DNA of 64,000 nucleotides from positions 7,086 through 71,085 of the forward strand of contig CBDUXT010000018.1 of the NCBI GenBank assembly GCA_965371245.1, in the 5' to 3' direction. Below, piece after piece: positions 16,008 through 24,703 of the stretch (the first letter of the stretch is position 1; each line of letters starts with the position of its first letter). Under the pieces are notes generated by a model. That model worked only from the letters and a program-made list of their open reading frames with translations, ran no database searches and was not told the DNA's origin. The DNA comes from CBDUXT01 sp965371245 (GTDB taxonomy: Bacteria > Planctomycetota > Phycisphaerae > UBA1845). The position numbers and the translations under genes were made by a program.

Positions 16008-17609
16008 ATGCTCAAACCCAAAACTCGGCACAGAGGCTGGGTCGTCGTCGCCCTGACGATGATCGCCGTTTCGCTGACGGCTGTCACGGTTACGCCGAGA
16101 GCTTCGCGGGCCGCGACTTCGACCGCCCATGCCGACGCGCCCACTGAAACGCAGCCAGCCGCGAACACTGAAGCGGCGGACCACGATGCCACCACCAGCG
16201 ACGACCATGGGGGCGGCGGCCATAGCGACCCGTTCTCGTTCATTCTGATCGAGTTGGCGCTCGTGCTGATCGTGGCGATGGTTGGCCGTTGGTCAGCGGG
16301 AAAGCTCGACCAGCCGGCCGTGCTCGGCGAACTTCTCATCGGGGTAGTCTTGGGCAACATCGGCTACTGGCTGGGGCGCCCGTTTTTCGTCCTGGTCATG
16401 CACCAGGGTGAGTCGAACAAGCTGTTCCAGGAGGTGTGGAGCACGGGCGCGTCGGTTGCGGACGCGGCCGGTCAGGTGTTCTCGCAGGCGCAGCTTGCAA
16501 CCGACGGCGTGGGCACGCGCATCGTCGAGATCATGACCGGTCCGGACGCCTCGCAGTTCGTCCTCATGAGTATCGGGATTTGGATCTTCTCGAACCTCGG
16601 CGTCATCCTCCTGCTGTTCATGGTCGGGCTCGAGTCCAGCGTTTCCGAGATGCTCCGCGTAGGCCGTCGGGCGATGGCGGTAGCCATCCTGGGCATCGTC
16701 GTCCCGTTCGGGTTGGGTTTTGTGACGAGCCAATGGCTTCTTCCGGATCTACCCGTGCCGGCCCATTTGTTCCTGGGGGCCACGCTCTGTGCAACCAGCG
16801 TGGGCATCACGGCGCGTGTCTTCCGAGACCTTGGGGCACTGCAACGTAAGGAGGCCAAGATCATCCTCGGCGCGGCCGTCATCGACGACGTGCTCGGGCT
16901 GATTATCTTGGCGATTGTCGTGGGCATCGTCGTGACCGGCGAAGTCCAGGCCAAGGAGATTGTCCGAATCACGGTGATGGCAAGTCTCTTCCTCGGCGCC
17001 GTGATGCTTGTGGGTGAACGCTTTGCCCGCGTCGGGGCGCGGATCGTCTCCCTGTTGGATCGCGCCAACAGCAAGCTCCTCTTCCCTTTGGCGCTGGCGT
17101 TCGTGCTGTCGTGGGCTGCCAATCAGATCCAACTGGCCACCATCGTCGGCGCCTTCGCGGCCGGGCTGATCCTCAACGAGCAGCAGTTCCCCTCGGGGTG
17201 CGGACAGGCCACGATCGAAGCGCTGATCGCCCCGCTCGAGCGGATCTTCGCGCCGGTGTTCTTCGTGCTGATGGGCATGCAGGTGAACTTGGCCTCGTTT
17301 CTTCAACCGGGGACCGTGTCGATCGCCCTGGCGTTCACGGTCGTGGCGATCATCGGGAAACTGGTGGCCGGTCTTCCCGCGGGGAAGCACATCGATCGTC
17401 TCTCCGTGGGGCTGGGCATGGTCCCGCGTGGCGAGGTCGGCTTGATTTTCGCGAGCGTGGGAAGAGGCGTCGGCGTGGTAAACGACGAAGTCTTCTCTGC
17501 GATCGTCGTAATGGTCATGGTGACCACGCTGATCACGCCGCCCGCGCTGAAGTGGTCGCTGAAGCGGGCGCCGGGCGGGGAAACGCAGCCTTCTTCCACA
17601 TCCGCGTAG
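16008..17609 (+). CDS. CPA2-type cation:proton antiporter
   Basis: 533 residues. ATG 16008 gives a signal-like first helix (WVVVALTMIAVSLTAVTV) and a low-complexity Ala/Thr/His/Asp segment (residues ~30-75) that would be periplasmic. About 12 membrane helices follow with a Na+/H+ exchanger (PF00999) fold. The transport-site pair is two adjacent aspartates in GAAVIDDVLGLIIL, typical of electrogenic CPA2 members. No KTN/RCK regulatory domain is attached, so it is closer to NhaS3/NapA-like carriers than to KefB. Cation specificity cannot be told from sequence. The frame is open upstream to 15909 but that would destroy the export helix. Confidence 0.88.
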   Translation: MLKPKTRHRGWVVVALTMIAVSLTAVTVTPRASRAATSTAHADAPTETQPAANTEAADHDATTSDDHGGGGHSDPFSFILIELALVLIVAMVGRWSAGKLDQPAVLGELLIGVVLGNIGYWLGRPFFVLVMHQGESNKLFQEVWSTGASVADAAGQVFSQAQLATDGVGTRIVEIMTGPDASQFVLMSIGIWIFSNLGVILLLFMVGLESSVSEMLRVGRRAMAVAILGIVVPFGLGFVTSQWLLPDLPVPAHLFLGATLCATSVGITARVFRDLGALQRKEAKIILGAAVIDDVLGLIILAIVVGIVVTGEVQAKEIVRITVMASLFLGAVMLVGERFARVGARIVSLLDRANSKLLFPLALAFVLSWAANQIQLATIVGAFAAGLILNEQQFPSGCGQATIEALIAPLERIFAPVFFVLMGMQVNLASFLQPGTVSIALAFTVVAIIGKLVAGLPAGKHIDRLSVGLGMVPRGEVGLIFASVGRGVGVVNDEVFSAIVVMVMVTTLITPPALKWSLKRAPGGETQPSSTSA

Positions 17610-17649
17610 GGCATGCCCCGGCGAATGAGTACCCGCTGCGCGGCTCGTA

Positions 17650-17759
17650 GAGCGTGTTCGACGTGCATCGTCACCGAGCCACGTCCGGTGAAGAAGCGGT
17701 CAAGAACAGGCACAAACACCGCTCCATCACAGTCGCGGCTCGGAAGAAAGAACACGCCC
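17650..17759. mobile_element. diverged copy of the 120 bp MITE
   Basis: Starts GAGCGTGTTC like the copies at 48122 and 52408, and shares an interior ACCGCTCC-x-TCAC-x-GTCGCGGCTCGG and ending near AACACGCCC. It lies between the antiporter and the oxidase genes, which converge here, and is clearly older than the other two copies. Confidence 0.6.
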
Positions 17760-17783
17760 ACGGCGCGCACCCGATACGCGCAC

Positions 17784-19301
17784 TTAATCGGCAAGCGACT
17801 CGGTCGGCGATGGGGTCCGCGTTTCGCCTTTTCCGTTCGATGGAGCGGCCGTTTCACTTCCGTACTGCCTGGATGCGGTGACGACGAACTCGGTCTGCAT
17901 TTGCGCCCGCACCTCTTGCGGCGCATGCCGGATACTTCGTCGGCGAAACGCGATCGGCGTCACCGCCAGGGCCCAGTCAACGTTCACACATAGAACGGAC
18001 ACTGCCAACAGGATGCCCAAGACCATGAAGACCTGCGGGAAGAGAGCGAGTATTTTCGGAGGGGCCTGCGCGAGCGGCCCGAGATAGCGCAGGTAGCCGG
18101 TGAAGAGCCCTTTCACGGAAAGAAGCGCAACGAGCAGAAAGATGACGATGTTGACGACCGTAAACAGCGGCACCACGGCGCGAGCCCGCGCCAGCCGGTG
18201 CGTCGGCGGAACCATTCGCTGAATGACGAACAGAAGCGCCGCCCACAGTGCCATCGAATCGATGCCGAGCATCATTCCCATCGCATGCCCCATCACGAAG
18301 TGGGTTCCGTGAATGAGCGCGTTGATCGGCGGCACCGAGATCAGGACGGCGAGGCCCACCAGCAGACACGACCAAGCGGTCGTCATGGACATTAGGAACC
18401 CAACCCCGGGCGACGCTGTCGGGGCATGCCTTTGCCGAATCCGGGAGCCAAGATCAACCAGGTACTTCATGACCAGGACGATCTCCGTCAGGCTCGCCAG
18501 GCAACTAATCCACTTCACGACGTGCGACTGAGGGAGATGATAGGTGTGGTGCGCGAAGTTGGTAAAACTGTTGAACACACCGATGTAGAACAAGAAAAAC
18601 GCAGTGTTCGAATAGGCGTATCGGGAGTCGCCGACCAGACGACACCCGATGTACCCGAGCGAGCCGTAGACGAGCAGGTTGAAGCTGCCTACGAGCGGAC
18701 CGTAGGACTTCCACTGAATGGCCATGTCTCGCAGGGGATAGTCGCCGACGACGGCGAGATGCCAGGCGTGGCCCTCGGCAAAGGCCCAGAGAAACAGCAG
18801 CAGCGACGTGAACCACATGTAGACGTACGTGGGCCGGCCACTCAGGCGAAACCCAACGACGGAGAAGAAGTTCCACGCGAACAGGATCCAACCCACGTAG
18901 ATCAACACGGACCACGCCCAGTGGCTTCCTATGTACTCTCGACCGGAGAACACCCCGTAACACAGCGTCACCAGGCTGCCGGCGCCGGCCACGCCCCACA
19001 GGACCAGTTGGCCCTTCAGGCGCAGCGAGAAGGCCCGCGTGCGCTCGCCCGGCTGTGAAACCAGGAAGTAGTAGACGATCGCGCCGGCTGCGAGATAGAT
19101 CCAGGCGACCGCAAACGTCGTGTGCAACGGACGAAGATGCTGAAGCGTCAACCCCGCGACGGCCTTGCGCTGTTCGGAGTAGGTCAGCACGCCGAGCCCG
19201 CCGAAGACGATGGCAATCGTACAGGACGCGATCGCACAGAGAATCAGAAAGGCCACCGGTCGAGCTTGTTTGTCGGATAGCCGATCTAGTACTCGAACCA
19301 T
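17784..19301 (-). CDS. haem-copper oxidase/NOR-like catalytic subunit with altered ligands
   Basis: 505 residues, about 12 membrane helices, resembling CcoN and NorB. Seen: low-spin haem His60 in LRPLHTTF; the His pair H251-H252 in NFAHHTYHLPQ (two CuB/FeB ligands); and HGTHFVMGHAM with His339 as the high-spin haem ligand. Two expected ligands are missing. Where CcoN has IQWWYGHNAVG with the first CuB His, this protein has IQWKSYGPLVG (Pro202), and the second His of the H-x-H haem pair is Met341. The C-terminal ~65 residues are a soluble tail. It overlaps the dihaem cytochrome gene by 16 bases, so both are one complex. It may be a divergent NO reductase or an oxidase-like protein with another activity. 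No NorD, NorQ or NosZ is nearby. Confidence 0.8.
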   Translation of the reverse strand: MVRVLDRLSDKQARPVAFLILCAIASCTIAIVFGGLGVLTYSEQRKAVAGLTLQHLRPLHTTFAVAWIYLAAGAIVYYFLVSQPGERTRAFSLRLKGQLVLWGVAGAGSLVTLCYGVFSGREYIGSHWAWSVLIYVGWILFAWNFFSVVGFRLSGRPTYVYMWFTSLLLFLWAFAEGHAWHLAVVGDYPLRDMAIQWKSYGPLVGSFNLLVYGSLGYIGCRLVGDSRYAYSNTAFFLFYIGVFNSFTNFAHHTYHLPQSHVVKWISCLASLTEIVLVMKYLVDLGSRIRQRHAPTASPGVGFLMSMTTAWSCLLVGLAVLISVPPINALIHGTHFVMGHAMGMMLGIDSMALWAALLFVIQRMVPPTHRLARARAVVPLFTVVNIVIFLLVALLSVKGLFTGYLRYLGPLAQAPPKILALFPQVFMVLGILLAVSVLCVNVDWALAVTPIAFRRRSIRHAPQEVRAQMQTEFVVTASRQYGSETAAPSNGKGETRTPSPTESLAD

Positions 19302-20062
19302 GGCAGGGCCTTCCAGCTAGCGGCTCCCCCGTTCTGCTCCTTCGAGTAGAACCGTCCCAGGGCTTGTCGGTTTTTTCTCATCCACTCCAAACAGGCGATC
19401 ATGTCATCGATCTGGGCTTCGGTGAGGTAATCTTGGGACGGCATGCTGCCCTTGCCGTCGATCAAGATGCGTCGCACCGCTTCCGGTGAATAGAGGGCCA
19501 TGGAGAGAGTGAGGTCCGACGATCGCTGCGTGCCGACATCAAACGGAACGTGGCACGCGTTGCACCCGTTTTCGGCGATCTCACGTTCCCCTCGAATCAC
19601 GGCCTCATCGACCGTCCCGTTCTTAGCTGACAAGTAATGCCGGACAAGTTCGTTCGCCGGGGTGTCCGCCCGCGCGGTCGTGAACCGCGGAAACCCGGTT
19701 CCCGTCTTGTCGATTTCTGTCAGGAACGCGATGAGGGCGCCCTGCTCGTCTTCGTTGAAGTCGAACGCGGGCATCTGCTTGCGCCCTCTGGTGAGCACGT
19801 AGGACCAATCCTCGTCCGGCCGATGCCCCATGACATTGGTGAGATCGGGCCCAAGGAACCCCCCAAATCCGTGGATCTGGTGGCAGGCCTCACAGTTGTG
19901 CTTTCTCCAGAGGGCAACACCCCGCTTGGCTGGCGGTGTGAACTCTTGAGCGGATGCTCGACGAGGAAAATCCAAGTAGACAAACGCCGTCTGAAGGAAA
20001 AAACAGGCCGCAAGGATCACAAGAACTGCAATACGGGGAGATCGAGGCGAGGGGGTTCTCAT
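19286..20062 (-). CDS. membrane-anchored dihaem cytochrome c (NorC/CcoO-like partner)
   Basis: 258 residues. One N-terminal membrane anchor (residues ~10-30) keeps the haem domains in the periplasm. Haem sites are C57-E-A-C-H61 and C167-N-A-C-H171, with likely axial methionines Met97 (GRKQMPAF) and Met207 (GKGSMPSQ). The first domain, with HGFGGFLGPDLTNVMGHR, resembles NorC; NorC normally has one haem, so this is a longer, two-haem version. ATG 20062 is preferred, with AAGGATGGAAG upstream; the frame is open to 20149. The gene precedes and overlaps the oxidase subunit gene, so the two should be co-translated and exchange electrons. Confidence 0.85.
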   Translation of the reverse strand: MRTPSPRSPRIAVLVILAACFFLQTAFVYLDFPRRASAQEFTPPAKRGVALWRKHNCEACHQIHGFGGFLGPDLTNVMGHRPDEDWSYVLTRGRKQMPAFDFNEDEQGALIAFLTEIDKTGTGFPRFTTARADTPANELVRHYLSAKNGTVDEAVIRGEREIAENGCNACHVPFDVGTQRSSDLTLSMALYSPEAVRRILIDGKGSMPSQDYLTEAQIDDMIACLEWMRKNRQALGRFYSKEQNGGAASWKALPWFEY

Positions 20063-20335
20063 GCCGTGGCTTCCATCCTTGTGTTGCGTATCCAAGCAGT
20101 CAGCATTCGGTGTTCGTAAGGCGAGACCAGCCGGCTCGCGCCATCCCACTACCTCAACCGTGGCGCGCCACGACGGTCGGTAACTGGGAGCCGGAAGCCG
20201 CTATCGCGTTGCAACCCTTGAGTGCCTTCACCGGGCGCAGCATTTTGCATATTCGACCGCACGCGACAAGGGTGCTGGCCCACAAGCAGATGGTCCCGCT
20301 CGGATCCGGACCACGGGAGCAAGCTCGGCGGTCAC

Positions 20336-21298
20336 CTACGGCAGGTCGCCTCGTAGGATCGCTATCAACTTGCCGGCATCGATGTTGCCGCCCGACACGA
20401 CGCAGACCACCTTTCCCGAACCGGCCTTACCGGCCAGCGCAGCCGCCACCGAACTGGCACCCGCGCCCTCGGCCACCACGCGGTTTCGCTCGATCAGCAG
20501 TTTGATGGCCGATGCCACCTCTTGAAGGGAACTGACCAGCGCCCCGTCCAGGAGCTTCTTGGCGAGCGGCCACATCTCCGGCATCAGACCCGGACCGCCG
20601 ATGCCGTCCACAAAACTGGGCGTGTGCTTGATCGTGACGGGGTGTCCCGCGGCCAGCGCGGGCGCCAAAGGAGCGGCCGTATCGACCTCGCTGGCGAAGA
20701 TGCGCGTGTCCGGCTTGATCGCCTTGATGGCCGAGGCGATCCCGCCGCTGAGCCCGCCGCCGCCGTAGGGGACGATCACGGAGTCGACGTCCGGCAGGTC
20801 TTCGAGGATTTCCAGCCCGATCGTTCCGTTTCCGGCGATGACGGCGGGATCACTCACCGGATGGATGAACTTGCCCTTTTCGCCGTCGCGGCCGTGGTCG
20901 AGCATTACCTGCCACCAGACATCGTAGGACTCTTTGATGACCTGGCCTCCCAGCCGCTCGATGGCGTCCCGCTTGGTTTGTGGGGCACCCTCTGGAACGA
21001 TGACACGGCACGTGAGTCCACGAGCCCGCGCGACGTACGCGACGCCTTGTGCCATGTTTCCGGCACTGGCGGTGTACACGCCGTCTGCCAGGCTTGCGGG
21101 ATCGGCCGCCGCCATCGCGTTGGCGGCACCACGCAGCTTGAACGAACCAATCGGCTGAAGGTTCTCCAGTTTCAGGTACACTTCGCCGGGCGCATCCTCG
21201 ACGTTGAGGCGCACCAATGGCGTGCGAACCACGATACCCTCGATGCGCCGCCCGGCGGCCCGAATCTCCTCGACGGGAACCGGCTCAAGGGGCATCAT
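20336..21298 (-). CDS. threonine dehydratase-family PLP lyase (EutB/BhcB/IlvA-like)
   Basis: 320 residues, fold type II PLP enzyme without the C-terminal ACT regulatory domain of biosynthetic IlvA. Lys54 in IGSFKLRGA binds PLP and PYGGGGLSGG is the phosphate-binding loop. Catabolic serine/threonine dehydratases, beta-hydroxyaspartate dehydratases and EutB share this architecture. Its ATG overlaps the stop of the cyclodeaminase gene by 14 bases and GGAGGAAG precedes it. The pairing with an ornithine cyclodeaminase relative is seen in ectoine degradation (EutB-EutC) and in the beta-hydroxyaspartate cycle (BhcB-BhcD); neither pathway's other genes are here. Confidence 0.88.
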   Translation of the reverse strand: MMPLEPVPVEEIRAAGRRIEGIVVRTPLVRLNVEDAPGEVYLKLENLQPIGSFKLRGAANAMAAADPASLADGVYTASAGNMAQGVAYVARARGLTCRVIVPEGAPQTKRDAIERLGGQVIKESYDVWWQVMLDHGRDGEKGKFIHPVSDPAVIAGNGTIGLEILEDLPDVDSVIVPYGGGGLSGGIASAIKAIKPDTRIFASEVDTAAPLAPALAAGHPVTIKHTPSFVDGIGGPGLMPEMWPLAKKLLDGALVSSLQEVASAIKLLIERNRVVAEGAGASSVAAALAGKAGSGKVVCVVSGGNIDAGKLIAILRGDLP

Positions 21299-22292
21299 GG
21301 CGACTTCCTCCGAATGGGATGGTCACGCCGCTCGCACCGTCCGCGGCCTTTTGATAGACGTGCCACGCCGAGGCCAGGTCCTCCACGGCGAGACCGACGG
21401 ACTTGAACAGGGTGATCTCGTCGGCGCCGGTTCGCCCGGCGACCCGATCCGTCAACACCTCGCCGATCTCACCGACGATGTGGTCGTCGTTGATCGCTCC
21501 CTCAGCTTTGGCCAGGACAAAGTCGCCGGCCTCGTTCAGCGCCGACTCGCGGCGATCGACAAAGAGCCGACAGCGCCGAACCGCCGCTGCGTCCAACTCG
21601 CGTGCCGACGCGACACTCGAACCCACCGCGTTGATGTGTACGCCGGGGCTGAGCCAGTCACCAAGAAGCACCGGCACCGGCGACGTCGTGGTCGTGCAGA
21701 TGATGTCCGCGCCTTGGACCGCATCTTCAGCGCCCGCGATCGCCTTGATCGCAACCGAATGCTTGGCCGACTGTGCAACGGCGAACGCGGTCGCGCGGTC
21801 GAGCGTCTTGCTGCACACGCGCACCTCGCGGATCGGGCGACAGAGCAGCATGGCCTCGAGGTGCCGGGCGGCCTGTACGCCCGAGCCGATGATCGCCAAG
21901 GTGACGGCGTCCTCACGGGCAAGGAGTTTGGTCGCGGCGCCGGACACGCCGGCCGTGCGGATGGCGGTGATCGCGGTGGCATCGACGATGGCGAGCAGGC
22001 GTCCGCGCTCAGACTCGAAGAGCATCACCGAACCTTGATGGGAGTCGAGTTCCGTGCCCTCGTTGCCGGGGAAGAAGGTGACCGCCTTGAGTCCGACGAC
22101 CTTGGCCTTTGCCCAGAAGGAGGGCATCAGTCCCAGGGCTCCGACCCGATCCGGCAGCCACATGATCTGCCGTAGTGGCAGTAGGCATTCGCCCTGCGCC
22201 AAGGCGCGCAGGATCGTCTCCATCACCTCGATGCACTCCCGCATCGGGAGCAGTTCATCGACCTCACGCTGATTCACGATCGTGACGTGCAT
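21285..22292 (-). CDS. ornithine cyclodeaminase/mu-crystallin family protein (EutC/BhcD-like)
   Basis: 335 residues. A Rossmann dinucleotide-binding segment TLAIIGSGVQAARHLEA and the family strand TAITAIRTAGVSGAATKLLA are clear, along with LMPSFW and GLKAVTFFPGN in the substrate half. Members include ornithine cyclodeaminase, alanine dehydrogenase, ketimine reductases and iminosuccinate reductase (BhcD). The ATG at 22292 gives the normal N-terminus MHVTIVNQREVDELLPM; the long in-frame extension to 22820 is not family-like. It is first in a two-gene operon, so the imine or enamine formed by one enzyme may be processed by the other (inference). Confidence 0.87.
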   Translation of the reverse strand: MHVTIVNQREVDELLPMRECIEVMETILRALAQGECLLPLRQIMWLPDRVGALGLMPSFWAKAKVVGLKAVTFFPGNEGTELDSHQGSVMLFESERGRLLAIVDATAITAIRTAGVSGAATKLLAREDAVTLAIIGSGVQAARHLEAMLLCRPIREVRVCSKTLDRATAFAVAQSAKHSVAIKAIAGAEDAVQGADIICTTTTSPVPVLLGDWLSPGVHINAVGSSVASARELDAAAVRRCRLFVDRRESALNEAGDFVLAKAEGAINDDHIVGEIGEVLTDRVAGRTGADEITLFKSVGLAVEDLASAWHVYQKAADGASGVTIPFGGSRHDAP

Positions 22293-22563
22293 GATACAAT
22301 CCCAACGATAGAAAAATGGGTACCACCGCGGCCATCGTCGATGGGAATCCACGGTTGTCCAGGCCTTTTCAGCCTTCAAGGCGGCTTTTCTTTCAAACCG
22401 CCGCATCGATAGCTTGACACCGGGGGCCAACCTAGCCGTTTGAGGCGAGGTTTTTGCTTGACCACAGCCCGGCTTAGCGGCGATGATGCAGGTCGCTGCG
22501 CGATACAGGACGTTCGGCGACGAGGCTCCCGGCGACACGGATTCAAGAAAAAGGACCACTCCG

Positions 22564-24054
22564 ATGAAGAAAGCGATGTTTGCAATCGTGTGTTTAGGAC
22601 TCGCTCCGGCACTGGCCGCAGCCGGTGATCCAACATCGGATGCCGCCAAGAACTGGGCGTCCTGGCGCGGCCCGACCGCCAACGGCGTGTCACCGCATGG
22701 CAACCCACCGGTCGAGTGGTCGGAAGAGAAAAACATTCTCTGGAAGATTCCGATTCCCGGTGACGGCCTTTCGACGCCGATCGTCTGGGGCGATCTGGTA
22801 TACCTGCAGACGGCCATCAAGACCGATCAGAAGGTCGAGGCGGCGGAGAAGCCGGCGGCGGCCGACGAAGAGGGGCGGGGCCAGCGACAAGAGCGCGCCG
22901 CGCGCCGCGGAAGCCGAGCGGGCCGTGGTGAGGGCGAGGGTCGTCCCAATCGCGCGGGGCGCGGTCAGGGCGGACCTCCAGGGAACCGTGCCAATCGTCG
23001 TGGCCCGGGCGGGCGGGGTCGAGGTGGATTCGGCGGTCGCTCCAACCCGACGAACATCCACCAGTTCGCCATCATGGCCTACGACCGGCGCACGGGAAAG
23101 AAGGTTTGGGAACACACGGTTCGCGAGGAGCTGCCGCATCAAGGCTCCCATCGAGACGGCAGTCTGGCGTCGGCGTCACCCGTGACGGACGGCGAGCACA
23201 TCTATGCCTACTTCGGCTCGCGCGGGCTGTATTGCTTCGACATGAAAGGCAAGCTCATCTGGGAGAAGGACTTCGGCGACCAGCGCATCCGTGCGGGCTT
23301 CGGCGAAGGCAGTTCGCCGGCGCTCTACGGTGACACGATCGTCGTGAACTGGGACCACGAGGGCGATTCGTTCATCGTCGCGCTCGACAAGAAAACCGGC
23401 GACCAGCGGTGGAAGGTGGACCGCGACGAAAGCACTTCCTGGTCAACCCCCGTCATCGTGGAAGCAAAGGGCAAGCCGCAGGTCGTTGTGGCGGCAACCA
23501 ACCGCACGCGCGCGTACGACTTGGCCACCGGAAACGTCGTCTGGGAGTGCAGCGGCATGACGCCCAACACCATACCCTCGCCGGTCGCCAACGATGAACT
23601 GGTGATCGTGATGAGCGGCTATCGCGGCGCCATGGTACAGGCGATTCGCTACGCCGATGCCAAGGGCGACATCACCGACTCGGCCGCGATTACCTGGAAA
23701 CACGACAAAGGAACCCCCTACGTCCCGTCGCCGCTTCTGTACGACGACACGCTCTATTTCCTGGCGAACACGCGTAACATTCTCTCCTGCTTCAACACCA
23801 AGACCGGCACGAAGAACTATGTACAGCAGCGACTCGAAGGCGTGCAGGGTGTCTACGCGGCGCCGGTCGCGGCCAATGGCCGCGTGTACATTGCGGGGCG
23901 CAACGGAACCACGGCCGTGCTGCGGCACGGTGCGACCTTTGAACTGCTGGCGACGAACAAACTGGATGACCGCTTCGATGCCTCACCGGCCATCGCCGGC
24001 GACGAACTGTTTCTGCGTGGTCGCAAGAATCTCTACTGCATCGCCAAGAAGTAG
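22564..24054 (+). CDS. secreted PQQ-binding-like beta-propeller protein with an RG-rich insertion
   Basis: 496 residues. MKKAMFAIVCLGLAPALAAA is a signal peptide, and AAGGA 10 bases before ATG 22564 supports this start. The rest is a PQQ-like (outer membrane assembly or alcohol dehydrogenase-type) propeller with blades such as GKKVWEHTV, GKLIWEKDF, GDQRWKVDRDE and GNVVWECSGM. Start WASWRGPTANGVSP is the usual planctomycete PQQ-repeat opening. Residues ~100-162 are a disordered insertion packed with Arg-Gly pairs (GRGEGEGRPNRAGRGQGGPP and more) between the first two blades. No haem or dehydrogenase domain is present, so it is probably structural or binding rather than catalytic. Confidence 0.88.
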   Translation: MKKAMFAIVCLGLAPALAAAGDPTSDAAKNWASWRGPTANGVSPHGNPPVEWSEEKNILWKIPIPGDGLSTPIVWGDLVYLQTAIKTDQKVEAAEKPAAADEEGRGQRQERAARRGSRAGRGEGEGRPNRAGRGQGGPPGNRANRRGPGGRGRGGFGGRSNPTNIHQFAIMAYDRRTGKKVWEHTVREELPHQGSHRDGSLASASPVTDGEHIYAYFGSRGLYCFDMKGKLIWEKDFGDQRIRAGFGEGSSPALYGDTIVVNWDHEGDSFIVALDKKTGDQRWKVDRDESTSWSTPVIVEAKGKPQVVVAATNRTRAYDLATGNVVWECSGMTPNTIPSPVANDELVIVMSGYRGAMVQAIRYADAKGDITDSAAITWKHDKGTPYVPSPLLYDDTLYFLANTRNILSCFNTKTGTKNYVQQRLEGVQGVYAAPVAANGRVYIAGRNGTTAVLRHGATFELLATNKLDDRFDASPAIAGDELFLRGRKNLYCIAKK

Positions 24055-24168
24055 GCGCCCGGTTCGATCCATCGGGAAGTCGGCTCGCAAGATCGGCGGC
24101 GTTGTCCGTCCCGCACGGTTCGTCTGCGCCGAAGGAAGGCGCGCCCGGCTTGCGCAGTTCTCCGTCCG

Positions 24169-24196
24169 GAGCCGCGGGCTTTAGCCCGCGCGGACG
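24169..24196. repeat. REP-like hairpin repeat, copy 4
   Basis: GAGCCGCGGGCTTTAGCCCG followed by CGCGGACG, downstream of the propeller gene. It is followed at 24219-24240 by GAGCCGCGACCGTCAGGGAG, a piece of the MITE interior. Confidence 0.85.
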
Positions 24197-24242
24197 CCGA
24201 ACCCACCCATCCTTCCGAGCCGCGACCGTCAGGGAGCGGTCT

Positions 24243-24577
24243 TTAGTCCGGGCGAGTGGCGTTGCCCGACAGGGTCACCGGGGCGCCGAGGACGCGGAGT
24301 AGGGCCGCGTGGTCGGTCAGGTCCACGTCGGCGTCGTGGTCGATGTCGAGAAGGTGGCACTCGGTAGAGAGGATCGACCCGCGGAAGCCCGAGAAGCAGC
24401 GCTGCATGGCGGCCACGTCGCGCAGGGTGGTTTGCCCATCACCGTCCACGTCGCCTCGGAACTCACACTCGTCGCGTATGTCGTTGCCGTTCACGTCACG
24501 GCTGATGGCCTGGGCGATGTCCTCGGCGTCGTCGATATCGTTGCCGTTACAGTCGAAGGGGCCGATGCGCAGGAAGT
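24243..24577 (-). pseudogene. C-terminal dockerin-like fragment of a secreted protein
   Basis: About 110 codons carrying calcium-loop motifs typical of the C-termini of planctomycete exported proteins: DCNGNDIDDAEDIA, DVNGNDIRDECE, GDVDGDGQTTLRDVA and DIDHDADVDLTDHA. The reading frame is open to 24656, but the extra N-terminal part (CCLPPCCRPAGKS) reads like repeat DNA and has no signal peptide. The main domain of the protein is missing, so this is a stranded tail. Confidence 0.6.
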
Positions 24578-24703
24578 AGGGCGGGCTCTTGCCCGCCGGT
24601 CGGCAACAAGGAGGCAGGCAACAGCCCGCCTCACGGTTTGAATGCTGGCTGAACATCGCAAGAGGGTGTACAATCCAGGGTGTCGGAGCCCTTGGAGATC
24701 GGC

